In this document: piece by piece, positions 34,761 to 43,717 of the stretch
How the letters are laid out: each line of letters begins with the position of its first letter
Position numbering within the stretch: the first letter of the stretch is position 1
DNA from: Blautia coccoides
Lineage (GTDB): Bacteria > Bacillota > Clostridia > Lachnospirales > Lachnospiraceae
Direction: 5' to 3'
Length of the DNA stretch: 64,000 bases
Assembly (NCBI RefSeq): GCF_034355335.1
Contig: NZ_CP136422.1
Location: 2,452,501-2,516,500, forward strand
The notes under the pieces: generated by a model
The model's input: only the letters and a program-made list of their open reading frames with translations
Databases searched by the model: none
Told to the model about the DNA's origin: nothing
Position numbers and translations under genes: made by a program

Positions 34761-35660
34761 ATGAATTTTTTACGTTTACTGGCCGGGCCGCTCATTGGAG
34801 CGGTCATTGGCTACTGTACGAATTATATTGCAGTGAAGATGTTGTTTCGCCCCCTGTACCCGGTGAAGATCGGGAACTGGACACTGCCCTTTACACCGGG
34901 CATTATCCCGAGAGGAAAAAGCAGACTGGCAAAGGCGCTGGGAAGTGCTGTGGGGGATCATCTGATCACGAAGACGGATCTGGAGGATATGCTGCTGTCC
35001 GAGGGTGTGAAAAATACCATTGTCAGCCGTATCAGCGAGGGTGTCCAGAAGGTGCAGAAAAGCGATGATACCGTTGAAGGTTTCCTGCAGCACTATGTGG
35101 AGCAGGGCGACTATGAAGCGATGCGGGAAAAGCTGGAGGATTTTATCACGGACCGCATCACAGAAGGCCTGGACAAGCTGGATGTAGGCTCCATCATTGC
35201 AGAGGAAGGCGCCAAAGAAGTAAAGCAGAAATTCCAAGGCTCCATGGTATCCATGTTTCTCACAGATGATCTGATCAATTCCATTGCGGAACCCATTGGA
35301 AGAAAAGTGGGGGATTATATCAGAGAGAACGGGCATGACAAGATCCATCCGGTGGTAGTGGGAGAGATCGCGTCTGTGGAGAGCCGCAAAGTCGGAGAAC
35401 TCATAGAATCCATCCCTCTGGGTGAAGAGAAGATCCGCGCCCTGGTGGAGAGCATCTACGTGAAATTTGTGGGTGACAAGGCGGGAGAACTGGCAGAACA
35501 GTTCCACATCGCCAAAGTAGTGGAAGAGAAGGTAAACGGTATGGATGTGCTGGAAGTGGAAAATATCCTCATGTCCATCATGAAAAAAGAGCTGAATGCT
35601 GTCATCAATCTGGGAGCATTGATCGGGTTTATCATCGGGCTGCTGAATCTGCTTCTGTAA
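34761..35660 (+). CDS. DUF445 (YheB-like) membrane-associated protein
   Basis: A 299-residue protein of the DUF445 family. The N-terminal segment RLLAGPLIGAVIGYCTNYIAVKML and the motif PLYPVKIGNWTLPFTPGIIPRGKSRLA are characteristic, and a C-terminal hydrophobic helix (LGALIGFIIGLLNLLL) closes it. The middle is a long amphipathic helical region. The cellular role is not established. It is 11 bases downstream of the desulfidase gene, in the same operon. Confidence 0.9.
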   Translation: MNFLRLLAGPLIGAVIGYCTNYIAVKMLFRPLYPVKIGNWTLPFTPGIIPRGKSRLAKALGSAVGDHLITKTDLEDMLLSEGVKNTIVSRISEGVQKVQKSDDTVEGFLQHYVEQGDYEAMREKLEDFITDRITEGLDKLDVGSIIAEEGAKEVKQKFQGSMVSMFLTDDLINSIAEPIGRKVGDYIRENGHDKIHPVVVGEIASVESRKVGELIESIPLGEEKIRALVESIYVKFVGDKAGELAEQFHIAKVVEEKVNGMDVLEVENILMSIMKKELNAVINLGALIGFIIGLLNLLL

Positions 35661-35697
35661 TGCAGGATAGTATCGGATATGAAAAAGGAGAGCCGGA

Positions 35698-37983
35698 ATG
35701 GATAACTTTCAGGTATATTTAGACCATATGGAGAGCCTGAGCCATCAGTTGAATGACGGGCTTTCCTTTCTTCTTGTCCTGCGGGGACAGGTGGTGCTGG
35801 AGACCTTTGGGGAAGCCGGCATTTTAGAGAGCAACAGTCTGGCGGTCATTAACCACAGAGAATTGTACTCGGTGGAGAGCCGGGGACAGAATATCGTGCT
35901 GTTTCTTCGTGTGTCCGGAGAATATCTGAGCACCCGCTGCCCGGAAATACTGAAAAACCGCTATACCTGCAGTACGGCCAGGGCGCAGTCCGGGACAGAG
36001 TCCCTGTACGAATCCCTGAAGCAGAGAGTGGCGCGTATGGCTTTTATCTATTTAAAACAGGGTGAGGAGGACAGGCTCCTTTTCCAATCGGAATTATTGC
36101 TGGTGTTGCATACTCTGCTGCACCATTTTATTTCCGGGGAAACATATGAGATGACCGATATATCCCGGGATGGAAAGCTCTATCCCATACTCTCTTATAT
36201 CAGCCAGAATTACAGGAACCCTATCACTTTAGAACAGCTTGCAGGGGAGGCTTATCTGTCGGTTCCGTATCTGTCCAAATTATTCAGAAAAGAAACAGGA
36301 GTCTCTTATCTGGAATATCTGACGGGTATCCGCTTAAAGGCTGCGGTGCACGACCTTATCTATACCGGGGAGCCTGTTACCCGAATTGCCATGAACTGCG
36401 GGTTTTCAGGAGTCAAGACCTTTAACAGCCAGTTTAGGAAAAAGTATGGCTGTTCCCCGGGTGAATACAGGAAGAAATATGCGCTGGCACAAAAGACAGG
36501 TGCCAGGACATCCGGCGGACAGGACAAAGGGGGCCGGGCAAAATCCCCGGAATCCCTGGAGGCGCTGGTGCGCTATGTAAGCCGCTTTGAACCGGAGGCA
36601 GACATGGGAGAACCGGAACGCGCTGTTTTGAATGTGAGAACAGCCAAGAGGTTCCAGGTGGATTTTCCTAAGAAGATTCTGGATATAGGACATATTTTGT
36701 CGGCACTGCAGAGCACGGTGCAGATGCAGATCCGGGAGGCACAGAAGGCTATCGGATTTGAATATGTCATGTTCCATGGCTTTTTCTTTGAAAAGGATGA
36801 CGTACCGGACAGAGAGCTGATCCATTACTTTCAATGTACGGAGATCATAAACAATCTGAGACAGATGGGGCTGGTTCCCTTTGTGAGAATCGAGCTGGCA
36901 GAGGCTGCCGGTATGAAAAGGGAAAGACAGCAGTACATTTTAGGGCGTATGAAGCGCCAGTTGGAGATTGTATGCGGCAGATTCGAGGAGGAATATCTGG
37001 AACAGTGGCATTTTGAACTCTGTGCGCCGGACAGGGAACTGTCTTTTGTACTGGAGGCGGCTGCCATGATAAAGCAGATCTGTTCCCAGTTCAGGACGGG
37101 TATACTTGTGGGAGAACACCCCTACCCTGTGGAGAAAATGGAATTTGTTCTGCATAACCAGTTTTTGCTGCTTGTGGATTTTCTGAGCTTCACCTCAGAC
37201 CCCAATCAGTCTGTGGCCCCTGCAGACGCGGTAAAATACCAGGAGTTTCACAGAACCTGCCATCACAGAAGACTGGAGGCTGTGAAGGGCTGGATGGAGG
37301 AAGCAGGGGCCAGACTGCCTATATTTTTAACTCACTTTAACACACTCACGGGAAAATCCCAGGTGGAGGCAGGTGAGTTTCACAGGACCGCTCTGATCGC
37401 GGATATGGTGTTTTCCTTGGCTCAGATGACAGCGGGAATTGCCTTTGCCCTGAATCTTTCCAGCAGGGAGAACCCTATGCCGGCGCTTTTGTCTTATCCG
37501 CTGAGTCTGTTTTTGTATAATAATATCAGGAGGCCGCTGTTTTTTACGCTCCGCTCCCTGATGCTTTTGAAACAGCAGGTGCTCATGTTCCAAAACCATA
37601 TTTTAGTGACCATGGACAAAAGAGGAACTCTGGCTGTTCTCATGTATCATCCCTGTTATATAGACCCCTTTCGGTCTCTGGATAATGTAAGGGGAAGCGG
37701 AAACATAAAAAATGTAAATCTGGTTCTGCAGAATATCCCTGCGGGCCGCTACCGGATCAAAAGCATACGGCTGGACCGTGACAACGGCAGTCTCTATAAT
37801 AACTGGCTCAAAATGAATTTTTCCAATCCTCTGGAGGAGGATGACATTGTAGAATACCTGGAAAATTTCTGCAATCCCTCAATCTCTCTTATGGAGGAGT
37901 CCATAGACGGCAGATATGAGATCCATCAGTCCCTGACACTCAACGCCATTGCCGTTTTTCTTATCAGGCGGGAAACAGATTAA
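35698..37983 (+). CDS. AraC-type regulator fused to a GH39-like domain
   Basis: A 761-residue protein. Residues about 1-100 form a cupin-like sensor, and 165-270 a two-HTH AraC domain (LEQLAGEAYLSVPYLSKLFR and VTRIAMNCGFSGVKTFNSQF, then GCSPGEYRKKY). From about 310 to the end it resembles the TIM-barrel and beta domain of GH39 beta-xylosidases. The C-terminal part may sense a sugar rather than hydrolyse it, since the protein has no export signal. It is upstream of the capA/M20/DUF5058 genes, which it might control. Confidence 0.85.
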   Translation: MDNFQVYLDHMESLSHQLNDGLSFLLVLRGQVVLETFGEAGILESNSLAVINHRELYSVESRGQNIVLFLRVSGEYLSTRCPEILKNRYTCSTARAQSGTESLYESLKQRVARMAFIYLKQGEEDRLLFQSELLLVLHTLLHHFISGETYEMTDISRDGKLYPILSYISQNYRNPITLEQLAGEAYLSVPYLSKLFRKETGVSYLEYLTGIRLKAAVHDLIYTGEPVTRIAMNCGFSGVKTFNSQFRKKYGCSPGEYRKKYALAQKTGARTSGGQDKGGRAKSPESLEALVRYVSRFEPEADMGEPERAVLNVRTAKRFQVDFPKKILDIGHILSALQSTVQMQIREAQKAIGFEYVMFHGFFFEKDDVPDRELIHYFQCTEIINNLRQMGLVPFVRIELAEAAGMKRERQQYILGRMKRQLEIVCGRFEEEYLEQWHFELCAPDRELSFVLEAAAMIKQICSQFRTGILVGEHPYPVEKMEFVLHNQFLLLVDFLSFTSDPNQSVAPADAVKYQEFHRTCHHRRLEAVKGWMEEAGARLPIFLTHFNTLTGKSQVEAGEFHRTALIADMVFSLAQMTAGIAFALNLSSRENPMPALLSYPLSLFLYNNIRRPLFFTLRSLMLLKQQVLMFQNHILVTMDKRGTLAVLMYHPCYIDPFRSLDNVRGSGNIKNVNLVLQNIPAGRYRIKSIRLDRDNGSLYNNWLKMNFSNPLEEDDIVEYLENFCNPSISLMEESIDGRYEIHQSLTLNAIAVFLIRRETD

Positions 37984-38004
37984 AAAAAGGACGTCTTTTT
38001 TTAA
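37981..38004. terminator. Probable terminator
   Basis: A near-palindrome of seven A, GGACGTC and seven T directly at the AraC stop codon. It is AT-rich and short, so moderate confidence. Confidence 0.5.
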
Positions 38005-38144
38005 TCTGTTTTTTTCTTTTCTGAAAAGTGACCCAAAAACATCCCTATTGTTATTTTATCTGCCCTGTTTTCTCTCTCTTTGTAAAGTTATACTGTGATC
38101 AGAAAAGCGGCAGAGGCCGAAAGACAGAGAAAGCAGGAGGGAAA

Positions 38145-39521
38145 ATGAAATATAAAACATCAAAACCCATTCAGTGGCTTGCCAGGGCAGCCAGTGTAGT
38201 GATGTGGGATCAGTTCAGGTACCCGCAGCCGGTAAAGGATGTGTATGATGTGGCAGACAACACATTTGAGAAACTGAAATGGGCATACCGCTGCTGGGTG
38301 CACCAGCTTGAGACGGCAGAAAAGCATTCGGGGATCGAGGCGTATTTTTCTGAACATAGAATGGAATTCTCCCTGCCGGAGGATTTTCAGGTTCAGACAG
38401 AAATCTCCCTGTCAGCAGCAGGGGATCTGATGGCTGTGGACTGCCTGACCTATGAAAATACGCCCCATCTGTTTGATGAAATTGCAGATTTTTATTTTGG
38501 CGCTGACATTACCTGTGCCAATCTGGAATCCACAGTCTATGACAAAGCACCTCTGGGCAGGAATCAGGTGATGGGAATGCCTGCGAAAATGAATACTTCT
38601 GAGTCCATGCTGGACCGTTTCTGGCAGGGAGGAGCAGGCATTAATTATTTTTCCACTGCCAATAACCATTGCTTTGATTACGGCGAGGAAGGTCTGTACA
38701 CAACCCTGGACAATTTAAAAAGGAGAGGATGCTTTCATTCCGGTACCAACCGCAACAGCAGGGAACAGGAGGATGTGCTGATCATAGAGAAGAACGGCAT
38801 ACGCATTGCTATGCTGTCTTACACTTTTGATATGAATGGGAATCACTATGATAACAAAGCGCTGATCAATGAGGTCAGATTTAATGACAGAGAACCTGAT
38901 TTTTCACTGGTAAAACGCCATATAAAGAGGGCAGAAGAAAAAGGCGCGGATGTGATCGTGGCCTCTGTTCACTGGGGTTGGGAATTTGAACTGTATCCTC
39001 ATAAAAACATCATAGAGGCCGGTCACAAACTGGCAGACATGGGGATTGATGTGATAATCGGGGGACATCCCCATGTGTGTCAGCAGATGGAAAACTATAA
39101 GGGAAGTCTTATCCTGTACTCCATGGGTGATTTTGTGAGCTATCATCCCCTTACAAAAGACTCCAAGCTTACCTATGTGGTAAAGTTCAGGATCGCCAAG
39201 GGATATGAAAAAGGCAGTACAGACTGCACCTGCCGTATACATGACTTCCGGCTTCTTCCTGTCTATATACTTGCTGAGGAGAAACAGGATGAAAGCTATG
39301 ACTGCAGACTGGTACCCTTTGAACGGGTATTATTTGATGAAAAAACAAACGGAGCTTTTCAGTATGGCCTTGACCCGAAAGAGCGCAGGGATCTGCCAAG
39401 GCTTTGGAACAAAGTTTTGATGAAAATACTTCTTCCCGCCAATGGAGAGGATTTGCTTGTAAAAAAAGAAAAAGAGAAAAGGCCCGGTGCCGGAAACGAG
39501 AGGATATCTTATGAAATATGA
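38145..39521 (+). CDS. CapA family protein (PgsA/CapA-type metallophosphatase-like)
   Basis: A 458-residue protein of the poly-gamma-glutamate capsule (PGA_cap) family. Metal-site segments are SAAGDLMAVDC, DITCANLEST, STANNHCFDYGEEG, VASVHWGWEFE and IIGGHPHVCQQ. Unlike secreted CapA proteins it shows no signal peptide, and ~120 N-terminal residues precede the domain. GGAGG lies before the ATG at 38145; an earlier in-frame start has no site. The last 11 bases overlap the M20 peptidase gene, so a joint role in handling a glutamyl or amide-linked substrate is a fair inference. Confidence 0.87.
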   Translation: MKYKTSKPIQWLARAASVVMWDQFRYPQPVKDVYDVADNTFEKLKWAYRCWVHQLETAEKHSGIEAYFSEHRMEFSLPEDFQVQTEISLSAAGDLMAVDCLTYENTPHLFDEIADFYFGADITCANLESTVYDKAPLGRNQVMGMPAKMNTSESMLDRFWQGGAGINYFSTANNHCFDYGEEGLYTTLDNLKRRGCFHSGTNRNSREQEDVLIIEKNGIRIAMLSYTFDMNGNHYDNKALINEVRFNDREPDFSLVKRHIKRAEEKGADVIVASVHWGWEFELYPHKNIIEAGHKLADMGIDVIIGGHPHVCQQMENYKGSLILYSMGDFVSYHPLTKDSKLTYVVKFRIAKGYEKGSTDCTCRIHDFRLLPVYILAEEKQDESYDCRLVPFERVLFDEKTNGAFQYGLDPKERRDLPRLWNKVLMKILLPANGEDLLVKKEKEKRPGAGNERISYEI

Positions 39522-40923
39522 AATGCTTGACAAACTGCTGGAGGAAAAAAGGGCAGTATTTGAAAATATCAGTGACAGGATCTGGGAGTTTGCGGAGACA
39601 CGTTTTCAGGAAAAGCAGTCCGCCGGGCTGCAAATGGAGACTTTGCGCACAGAGGGCTTTGACATTGAGGAGGGAATCGGGAGAATAGAGACCGCATTTT
39701 GTGCAAAGTTTGGTTCCGGACACCCTGTGATCGGCATATTGGGAGAATATGATGCCCTTCCCGGAATGTCCCAGAAAGCGGATGTGACCGAAAAAATGCC
39801 TGAAAAAGAAGGGGCACCCGGGCATGGCTGCGGGCATCATCTTCTGGGCACCGGAGGTATGGAAGCTGCCGTGGCGGTAAAAGATTATCTCATGAAAAAC
39901 CCAATGGACGGCACTGTGATCTACTATGGCTGTCCCGGTGAGGAAGGCGGAGCCGGCAAAGCTTTTATGGTGAGGGAGGGCTGTTTTGATGCATGTGACA
40001 TCTGCCTGGCCTGGCATCCCTATTCTGCCAATTTCAGCTCCATCTCCACGCTGGCAAATGCCCGGATCTTCTTTGACTTCCATGGTGTGAGCGCACATGC
40101 GGCGGCGGCACCGCATTTGGGCAGAAGCGCTCTGGATGCGGTGGAGCTGATGAATGTGGGGGTCAATTATCTGAGAGAGCACATGATACCCGAGGCGCGG
40201 GTACACTATGCAGTGACCAATTCAGGCGGGGAGGCTCCCAATGTGGTTCCGGCTTATGCCCAGGTACTTTATTCCGTCCGTGCGCCGGGAACTGAGGAGC
40301 TGCATAAGCTGATCAAAAGGGTCAGCAAGGTGGCAGAGGGTGCTGCCATGATGACAGAGACAAAGGTGGAGATCCGAGTGGTGAGTGCCTATTCGGATGT
40401 CCTGCAGAATAAGACACTGGACCAGTTGGTGTTCAGCCATATCCGGGAAATCTATCCGTTGAAATATACGGAGGAGGAGATGGTCTGCGCAGAGAAATTC
40501 CATAAGGTGGGAGACCCCGGTGACTGGAAGACATACCAGGGGCTTGCGAAACAGTTTTATGGGGAAAAGGGAAATGCGTTTTTCCGGGGAGCCATGGCGG
40601 ATACCATATTTCCTCCGGTTCCTGTCAAGATGGGCTCTACCGATGTGGGTGACGTGAGCTGGACAGTGCCGACTGCCTGGTTTGGAAGTGCCTGTTACGC
40701 CCTGGGAACCCCTGCCCATTCCTGGCTGGCAGTGGCCCAGGGAAAATCGGGGATCGCAAAAAGAGGTATGGAGGCTGCGGCTTCGGTCATTGCCAGAACA
40801 ACACTGGATATAATGGAAAATCCCCAAATAGCCAAAAAAGCCAGGGAAGATATGGAAAAGGCTAAGAACGGATTTGAGTATCACAGCGTGATCCCGGCTG
40901 AAGTACAGGCAGGGGCATTTTGA
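39511..40923 (+). CDS. M20 family metallopeptidase, AbgB-like (second copy)
   Basis: A 470-residue zinc amidohydrolase, paralog of the enzyme at 6992-8419. Shared motifs are GEYDALPGMSQ, GHGCGHHLLGTGG, CPGEEGGAGKAFM, and HAAAAPHLGRSALDAVELMN. It starts at the ATG at 39511, inside the end of the capA-like gene, after GAGAGGA. Two membrane proteins of a DUF5058-type carrier follow within 16 bases. As with the first copy, a hydrolase is paired with a transporter, here of a different family. Confidence 0.9.
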   Translation: MKYEMLDKLLEEKRAVFENISDRIWEFAETRFQEKQSAGLQMETLRTEGFDIEEGIGRIETAFCAKFGSGHPVIGILGEYDALPGMSQKADVTEKMPEKEGAPGHGCGHHLLGTGGMEAAVAVKDYLMKNPMDGTVIYYGCPGEEGGAGKAFMVREGCFDACDICLAWHPYSANFSSISTLANARIFFDFHGVSAHAAAAPHLGRSALDAVELMNVGVNYLREHMIPEARVHYAVTNSGGEAPNVVPAYAQVLYSVRAPGTEELHKLIKRVSKVAEGAAMMTETKVEIRVVSAYSDVLQNKTLDQLVFSHIREIYPLKYTEEEMVCAEKFHKVGDPGDWKTYQGLAKQFYGEKGNAFFRGAMADTIFPPVPVKMGSTDVGDVSWTVPTAWFGSACYALGTPAHSWLAVAQGKSGIAKRGMEAAASVIARTTLDIMENPQIAKKAREDMEKAKNGFEYHSVIPAEVQAGAF

Positions 40924-40939
40924 GAGAGGGGGAAATATT

Positions 40940-41656
40940 TTGAACAAACAGTATTCTTTTGTGGCAAACAGCAGTGTCATGTTTTTTATATGCGGACTGG
41001 CTATTCTTGTGGTTCTTGTCCAGGCAGCTATCTTTTTCAGGGCAGCATGGAAGGAGGCCATCCGCATTGGATTCACAAAAGCGGATCTTCTGAAGGTGGT
41101 AAAGAGCAGCACCGTATTTTCCATTGTGCCGTCACTTCCGATCATCATCAGCTATATGATCTTACTGCCGGCCCTCGGGAAATACTTTCCCTGGCTTCGG
41201 TTAAGCGTTATCGGTTCCGCCACCTATGAGACTATGGCGGCTAATATGGCAGTCACCTCTTATGGGTTCAGCAGCCTTGGAAGCGCTGATTTTTCCCCAG
41301 ATGTGTTCGGGTCTATAATGTGGGTGGTGACACTAGGAGTATTTTTATCCAGTATGTCTGCGCTGGTCCTGAAAAAGTATGATAAAAAAATGCAGAGTAT
41401 CACCACAAATAAAAAATCTTTTGGAGCGCTGGTACCCAACATTATGTTTTTGGGTATGATGGCAACCCTGGCAGCCCCTTATCTTGTGGATGTGAAAAAT
41501 GTGGTCTCTCTCTCCACCATAGCGGTGTCTGCTGTGGTCATGGTACTAATGGACAGGATGTCAAAGCGATGGAAGCAGCTAAAGGAATTTGCGTTTTCAA
41601 TCAGTATGATATCCGGTATGGCAATGGCCTGTCTGGTGACAAGTCTGATCAAATAG
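40940..41656 (+). CDS. DUF5058 family membrane protein
   Basis: A 238-residue protein with about six hydrophobic segments, opening SSVMFFICGLAILVVLVQAA and carrying the family's AWKEAIRIGFTKADLLKVVK loop. DUF5058 proteins are probable transporters found beside M20 peptidases. A GAGAGGGGG site precedes the start. The next gene, 13 bases downstream, is a second small membrane protein, so the two likely form one carrier. The substrate is unknown. Confidence 0.85.
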   Translation: MNKQYSFVANSSVMFFICGLAILVVLVQAAIFFRAAWKEAIRIGFTKADLLKVVKSSTVFSIVPSLPIIISYMILLPALGKYFPWLRLSVIGSATYETMAANMAVTSYGFSSLGSADFSPDVFGSIMWVVTLGVFLSSMSALVLKKYDKKMQSITTNKKSFGALVPNIMFLGMMATLAAPYLVDVKNVVSLSTIAVSAVVMVLMDRMSKRWKQLKEFAFSISMISGMAMACLVTSLIK

Positions 41657-41669
41657 GAGGAACACAGAT

Positions 41670-42380
41670 ATGAAAAAAATGAAATCCTCCCCGCAGGAGG
41701 GGAATTCCTTTAACAATCGCATACATAACCTGGGAATCACCACAACACTGATCGTGTGGGCGTTTTTTCTGCTGGTGCCCATATCGGTCTGCGCCGTATT
41801 CAAACTGAATATCAATGTGAAGGAAATGCTCGTGGTGGCAGCGCCCATTGCGCTTATCTTCATGATCACAGGTATCTGCGAGAAATTGTCCATGGCGCCT
41901 ATCATCGGGCCGGGAGCCGTATATCTGGCTTCTTCCACGGGAAATATCCAGAATATGAAGCTCCCGGCAGCGTTAAATGCCATGCGCATTATGGATTGTG
42001 AAGAAGGGAGCGAGAAGGGACGTGTGGTATCCATTCTGGCTGTTGCCACATCCTCCTTTGTCACTACCGTCATTGTATTTTGCGGAATGCTGTTTTTAGC
42101 GCCCATCATGACGCCGCTTCTTACAAATCCGGTGGTAAGTCCGGCCTTTGACAATATCTTTCCCGCACTTGTGGGACCGCTTGTGATTCCGGTACTTATG
42201 AAGAATTTGAAAGTAGCTGTGGTTCCCTTTGCGCTGGCTATGTGTCTTGCTGTGGTCTGCGGGGCTTTTTACTCCACCATTCAGAGTATTCTTATGGCAG
42301 CGGTGATCCTGGTATCTCTGGGGATATTTGGTACTGTTTACAAAAGGAATGAGAAAAAGAAGACAGAGGTTCTGGAATAG
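41670..42380 (+). CDS. Membrane protein, probable partner of DUF5058 carrier
   Basis: A 236-residue protein with about seven hydrophobic segments. After a soluble N-terminus (MKKMKSSPQEGNSFNNR) come GITTTLIVWAFFLLVPISVC and the motif SMAPIIGPGAVYLASSTGN, whose Gly/Pro-rich break resembles substrate-binding discontinuities of secondary carriers. GGAGG is well spaced before the ATG. I do not recognise the family, but the position and similar size suggest a heteromeric transporter with the preceding gene. It ends at a strong terminator. Confidence 0.78.
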   Translation: MKKMKSSPQEGNSFNNRIHNLGITTTLIVWAFFLLVPISVCAVFKLNINVKEMLVVAAPIALIFMITGICEKLSMAPIIGPGAVYLASSTGNIQNMKLPAALNAMRIMDCEEGSEKGRVVSILAVATSSFVTTVIVFCGMLFLAPIMTPLLTNPVVSPAFDNIFPALVGPLVIPVLMKNLKVAVVPFALAMCLAVVCGAFYSTIQSILMAAVILVSLGIFGTVYKRNEKKKTEVLE

Positions 42381-42414
42381 AACAGAGAGCATAATAGAAT
42401 AGAGGGTATAATAG

Positions 42415-42458
42415 AAGTGCCGGGCAGAAAAGCAAAAGTTTCTGTCCGGCACTTTTTG
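42415..42458 (+). terminator. Hairpin terminator of the capA-M20-DUF5058 operon
   Basis: A 16-base stem with one mismatch (42415-42430 with 42439-42454; AAGTGCCGG.../...CCGGCACTT), followed by TTTTT. Confidence 0.88.
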
Positions 42459-42492
42459 ATTACATGACAGCAGGCAGATATGGAAAGGTTCT

Positions 42493-43155
42493 TTATGTAT
42501 TATTTTCCTTTTCCAGATTCCGCAGGTGGAGATAAACAGTATTTTTTGAAATGCCGAGGCTTTCCGATACTTTAATAACAGCGTCTTTCATATTGAAGAT
42601 GCCTTTTTCGTACAGGAGATGGATGATCTCCTTATTTTTATTGGTGGTGGAGATCATGGGGTTGGCGTATACCTTGTTCTTGGCCTCGTCCAGAGCGGAG
42701 GTGATCAGGTCATCTACGTTGTCACTGAAGGTCTCTGTCACACCGGGGACGATGCTGCTTGCCGGGGTAAAGCTTGCCAGAATGCTGGCAAAGGAGACCT
42801 CTGTGTGAAAATTGATGCAGAGAAGGCCGATGATCCGTTTCTTTTCCCCAAGGATTGGGATAGTGGCGGATTTTAAGGTGTTGCCGTTCTTTTTGTTAAA
42901 ATAGCAAAGAGCAGCCGGCTCTTTTTTCTGACGGATATTATCCAGCATTTTTAAAGCCAGATCTGTGATAGGGGCGCCCTCCACACGTCCGGTGTAGTGG
43001 CCGTTAATGATCTTTATGACAGAGTGTTCCAGATTCTCCAGGCTGTGAAGAATCAGTTCGTATCCGTCTCCTAAATATTCTGCAAGTCCGTCCAGGACTG
43101 TCTTATATGATTCTAAAATCGCTTTGTCTGTTTCTGTAAGGATAAGGTAATTCAT
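42493..43155 (-). CDS. YheO/DauR-like transcriptional regulator
   Basis: A 220-residue protein. The N-terminal PAS-like YheO domain includes YLGDGYELILHSLENLEHSV and IKIINGHYTGR. The C-terminal ~60 residues give a helix-turn-helix (KDAVIKVSESLGISKNTVYL, then HLRNLE). Relatives include DauR, the repressor of D-arginine catabolism. AGGAGG precedes the ATG at 43155; the longer frame from 43227 runs through this site. It is divergent from ridA, a D-cysteine desulfhydrase-like gene and nhaC, which it probably controls. Confidence 0.88.
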   Translation of the reverse strand: MNYLILTETDKAILESYKTVLDGLAEYLGDGYELILHSLENLEHSVIKIINGHYTGRVEGAPITDLALKMLDNIRQKKEPAALCYFNKKNGNTLKSATIPILGEKKRIIGLLCINFHTEVSFASILASFTPASSIVPGVTETFSDNVDDLITSALDEAKNKVYANPMISTTNKNKEIIHLLYEKGIFNMKDAVIKVSESLGISKNTVYLHLRNLEKENNT

Positions 43156-43221
43156 GGTAAGATCCTCCTTTTTCCTATTATAACTTTTTTGCAGGGGAAA
43201 CGCAACCTGGACTGAAAAATA

Positions 43222-43287
43222 TTTCATTCAAAATCGTAAAAGAATGAAAAAATATCTATTGACTAAAAAATAGTTTAGTGATATACT
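43222..43287 (+). promoter_or_regulatory. ridA promoter with operator-like inverted repeats
   Basis: TTGACT (43259-43264), a 17-base spacer and TATACT (43282-43287). TTTCATTC (43222-43229) and GAATGAAA (43242-43249) form an inverted repeat just upstream of the -35. ACTAAA/TTTAGT (43262-43279) lies within the promoter. Binding by the divergent DauR-like regulator is inferred. Confidence 0.7.
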
Positions 43288-43329
43288 CTTTAATATGATA
43301 AAACGACAGAGAAATGGGGGACTGAAATT

Positions 43330-43701
43330 ATGGAAATTATCAGTACAGAAAAGGCACCGGCTGCAATCGGCCCATATTCACAGGGAATGAGGATAAGTGG
43401 ACTTTTGTTTACTTCAGGACAGATTCCCATTGACCCGGCTACCGGAGAGGTAGTGGAGGCAGAGATCACCGCTCAGGCAAAGCAGTCTATTGAAAATGTG
43501 GGTCAGGTGCTTGCAGCAGGGGGAAGCAGTTTTGAAAAAGTGATCAAGACCACCTGTTTTCTTGCAGACATGAAGGATTTTGCCGCTTTTAATGAGGTTT
43601 ATGCAAAATACTTTACCACCAATCCTGCCCGTTCCTGTGTTGCAGTGAAGACGCTGCCAAAGGGGGTACTCTGTGAAGTTGAGGTGATCGCTGAGCGTTA
43701 G
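43330..43701 (+). CDS. ridA: RidA family enamine/imine deaminase
   Basis: A 123-residue YjgF/YER057c/UK114 protein: STEKAPAAIGPYSQGMRISG, LLFTSGQIPIDPATGEV, VIKTTCFLADMKDFAAFNEV, and the closing NPARSCVAVKTLPKGVLCEV with the active-site Arg and Glu. It hydrolyses reactive 2-aminoacrylate and other imines made by PLP enzymes. The PLP lyase encoded 16 bases downstream would release exactly such an intermediate, so the two fit together. Confidence 0.95.
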   Translation: MEIISTEKAPAAIGPYSQGMRISGLLFTSGQIPIDPATGEVVEAEITAQAKQSIENVGQVLAAGGSSFEKVIKTTCFLADMKDFAAFNEVYAKYFTTNPARSCVAVKTLPKGVLCEVEVIAER

Positions 43702-43717
43702 AAAGGGGGAAAGAAGC

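Noticed and set aside
39187..40206. A 339-codon minus-strand frame over capA and the M20 gene
   Set aside because: Both sense-strand genes have strong family motifs; the antisense frame has none and no start signals.
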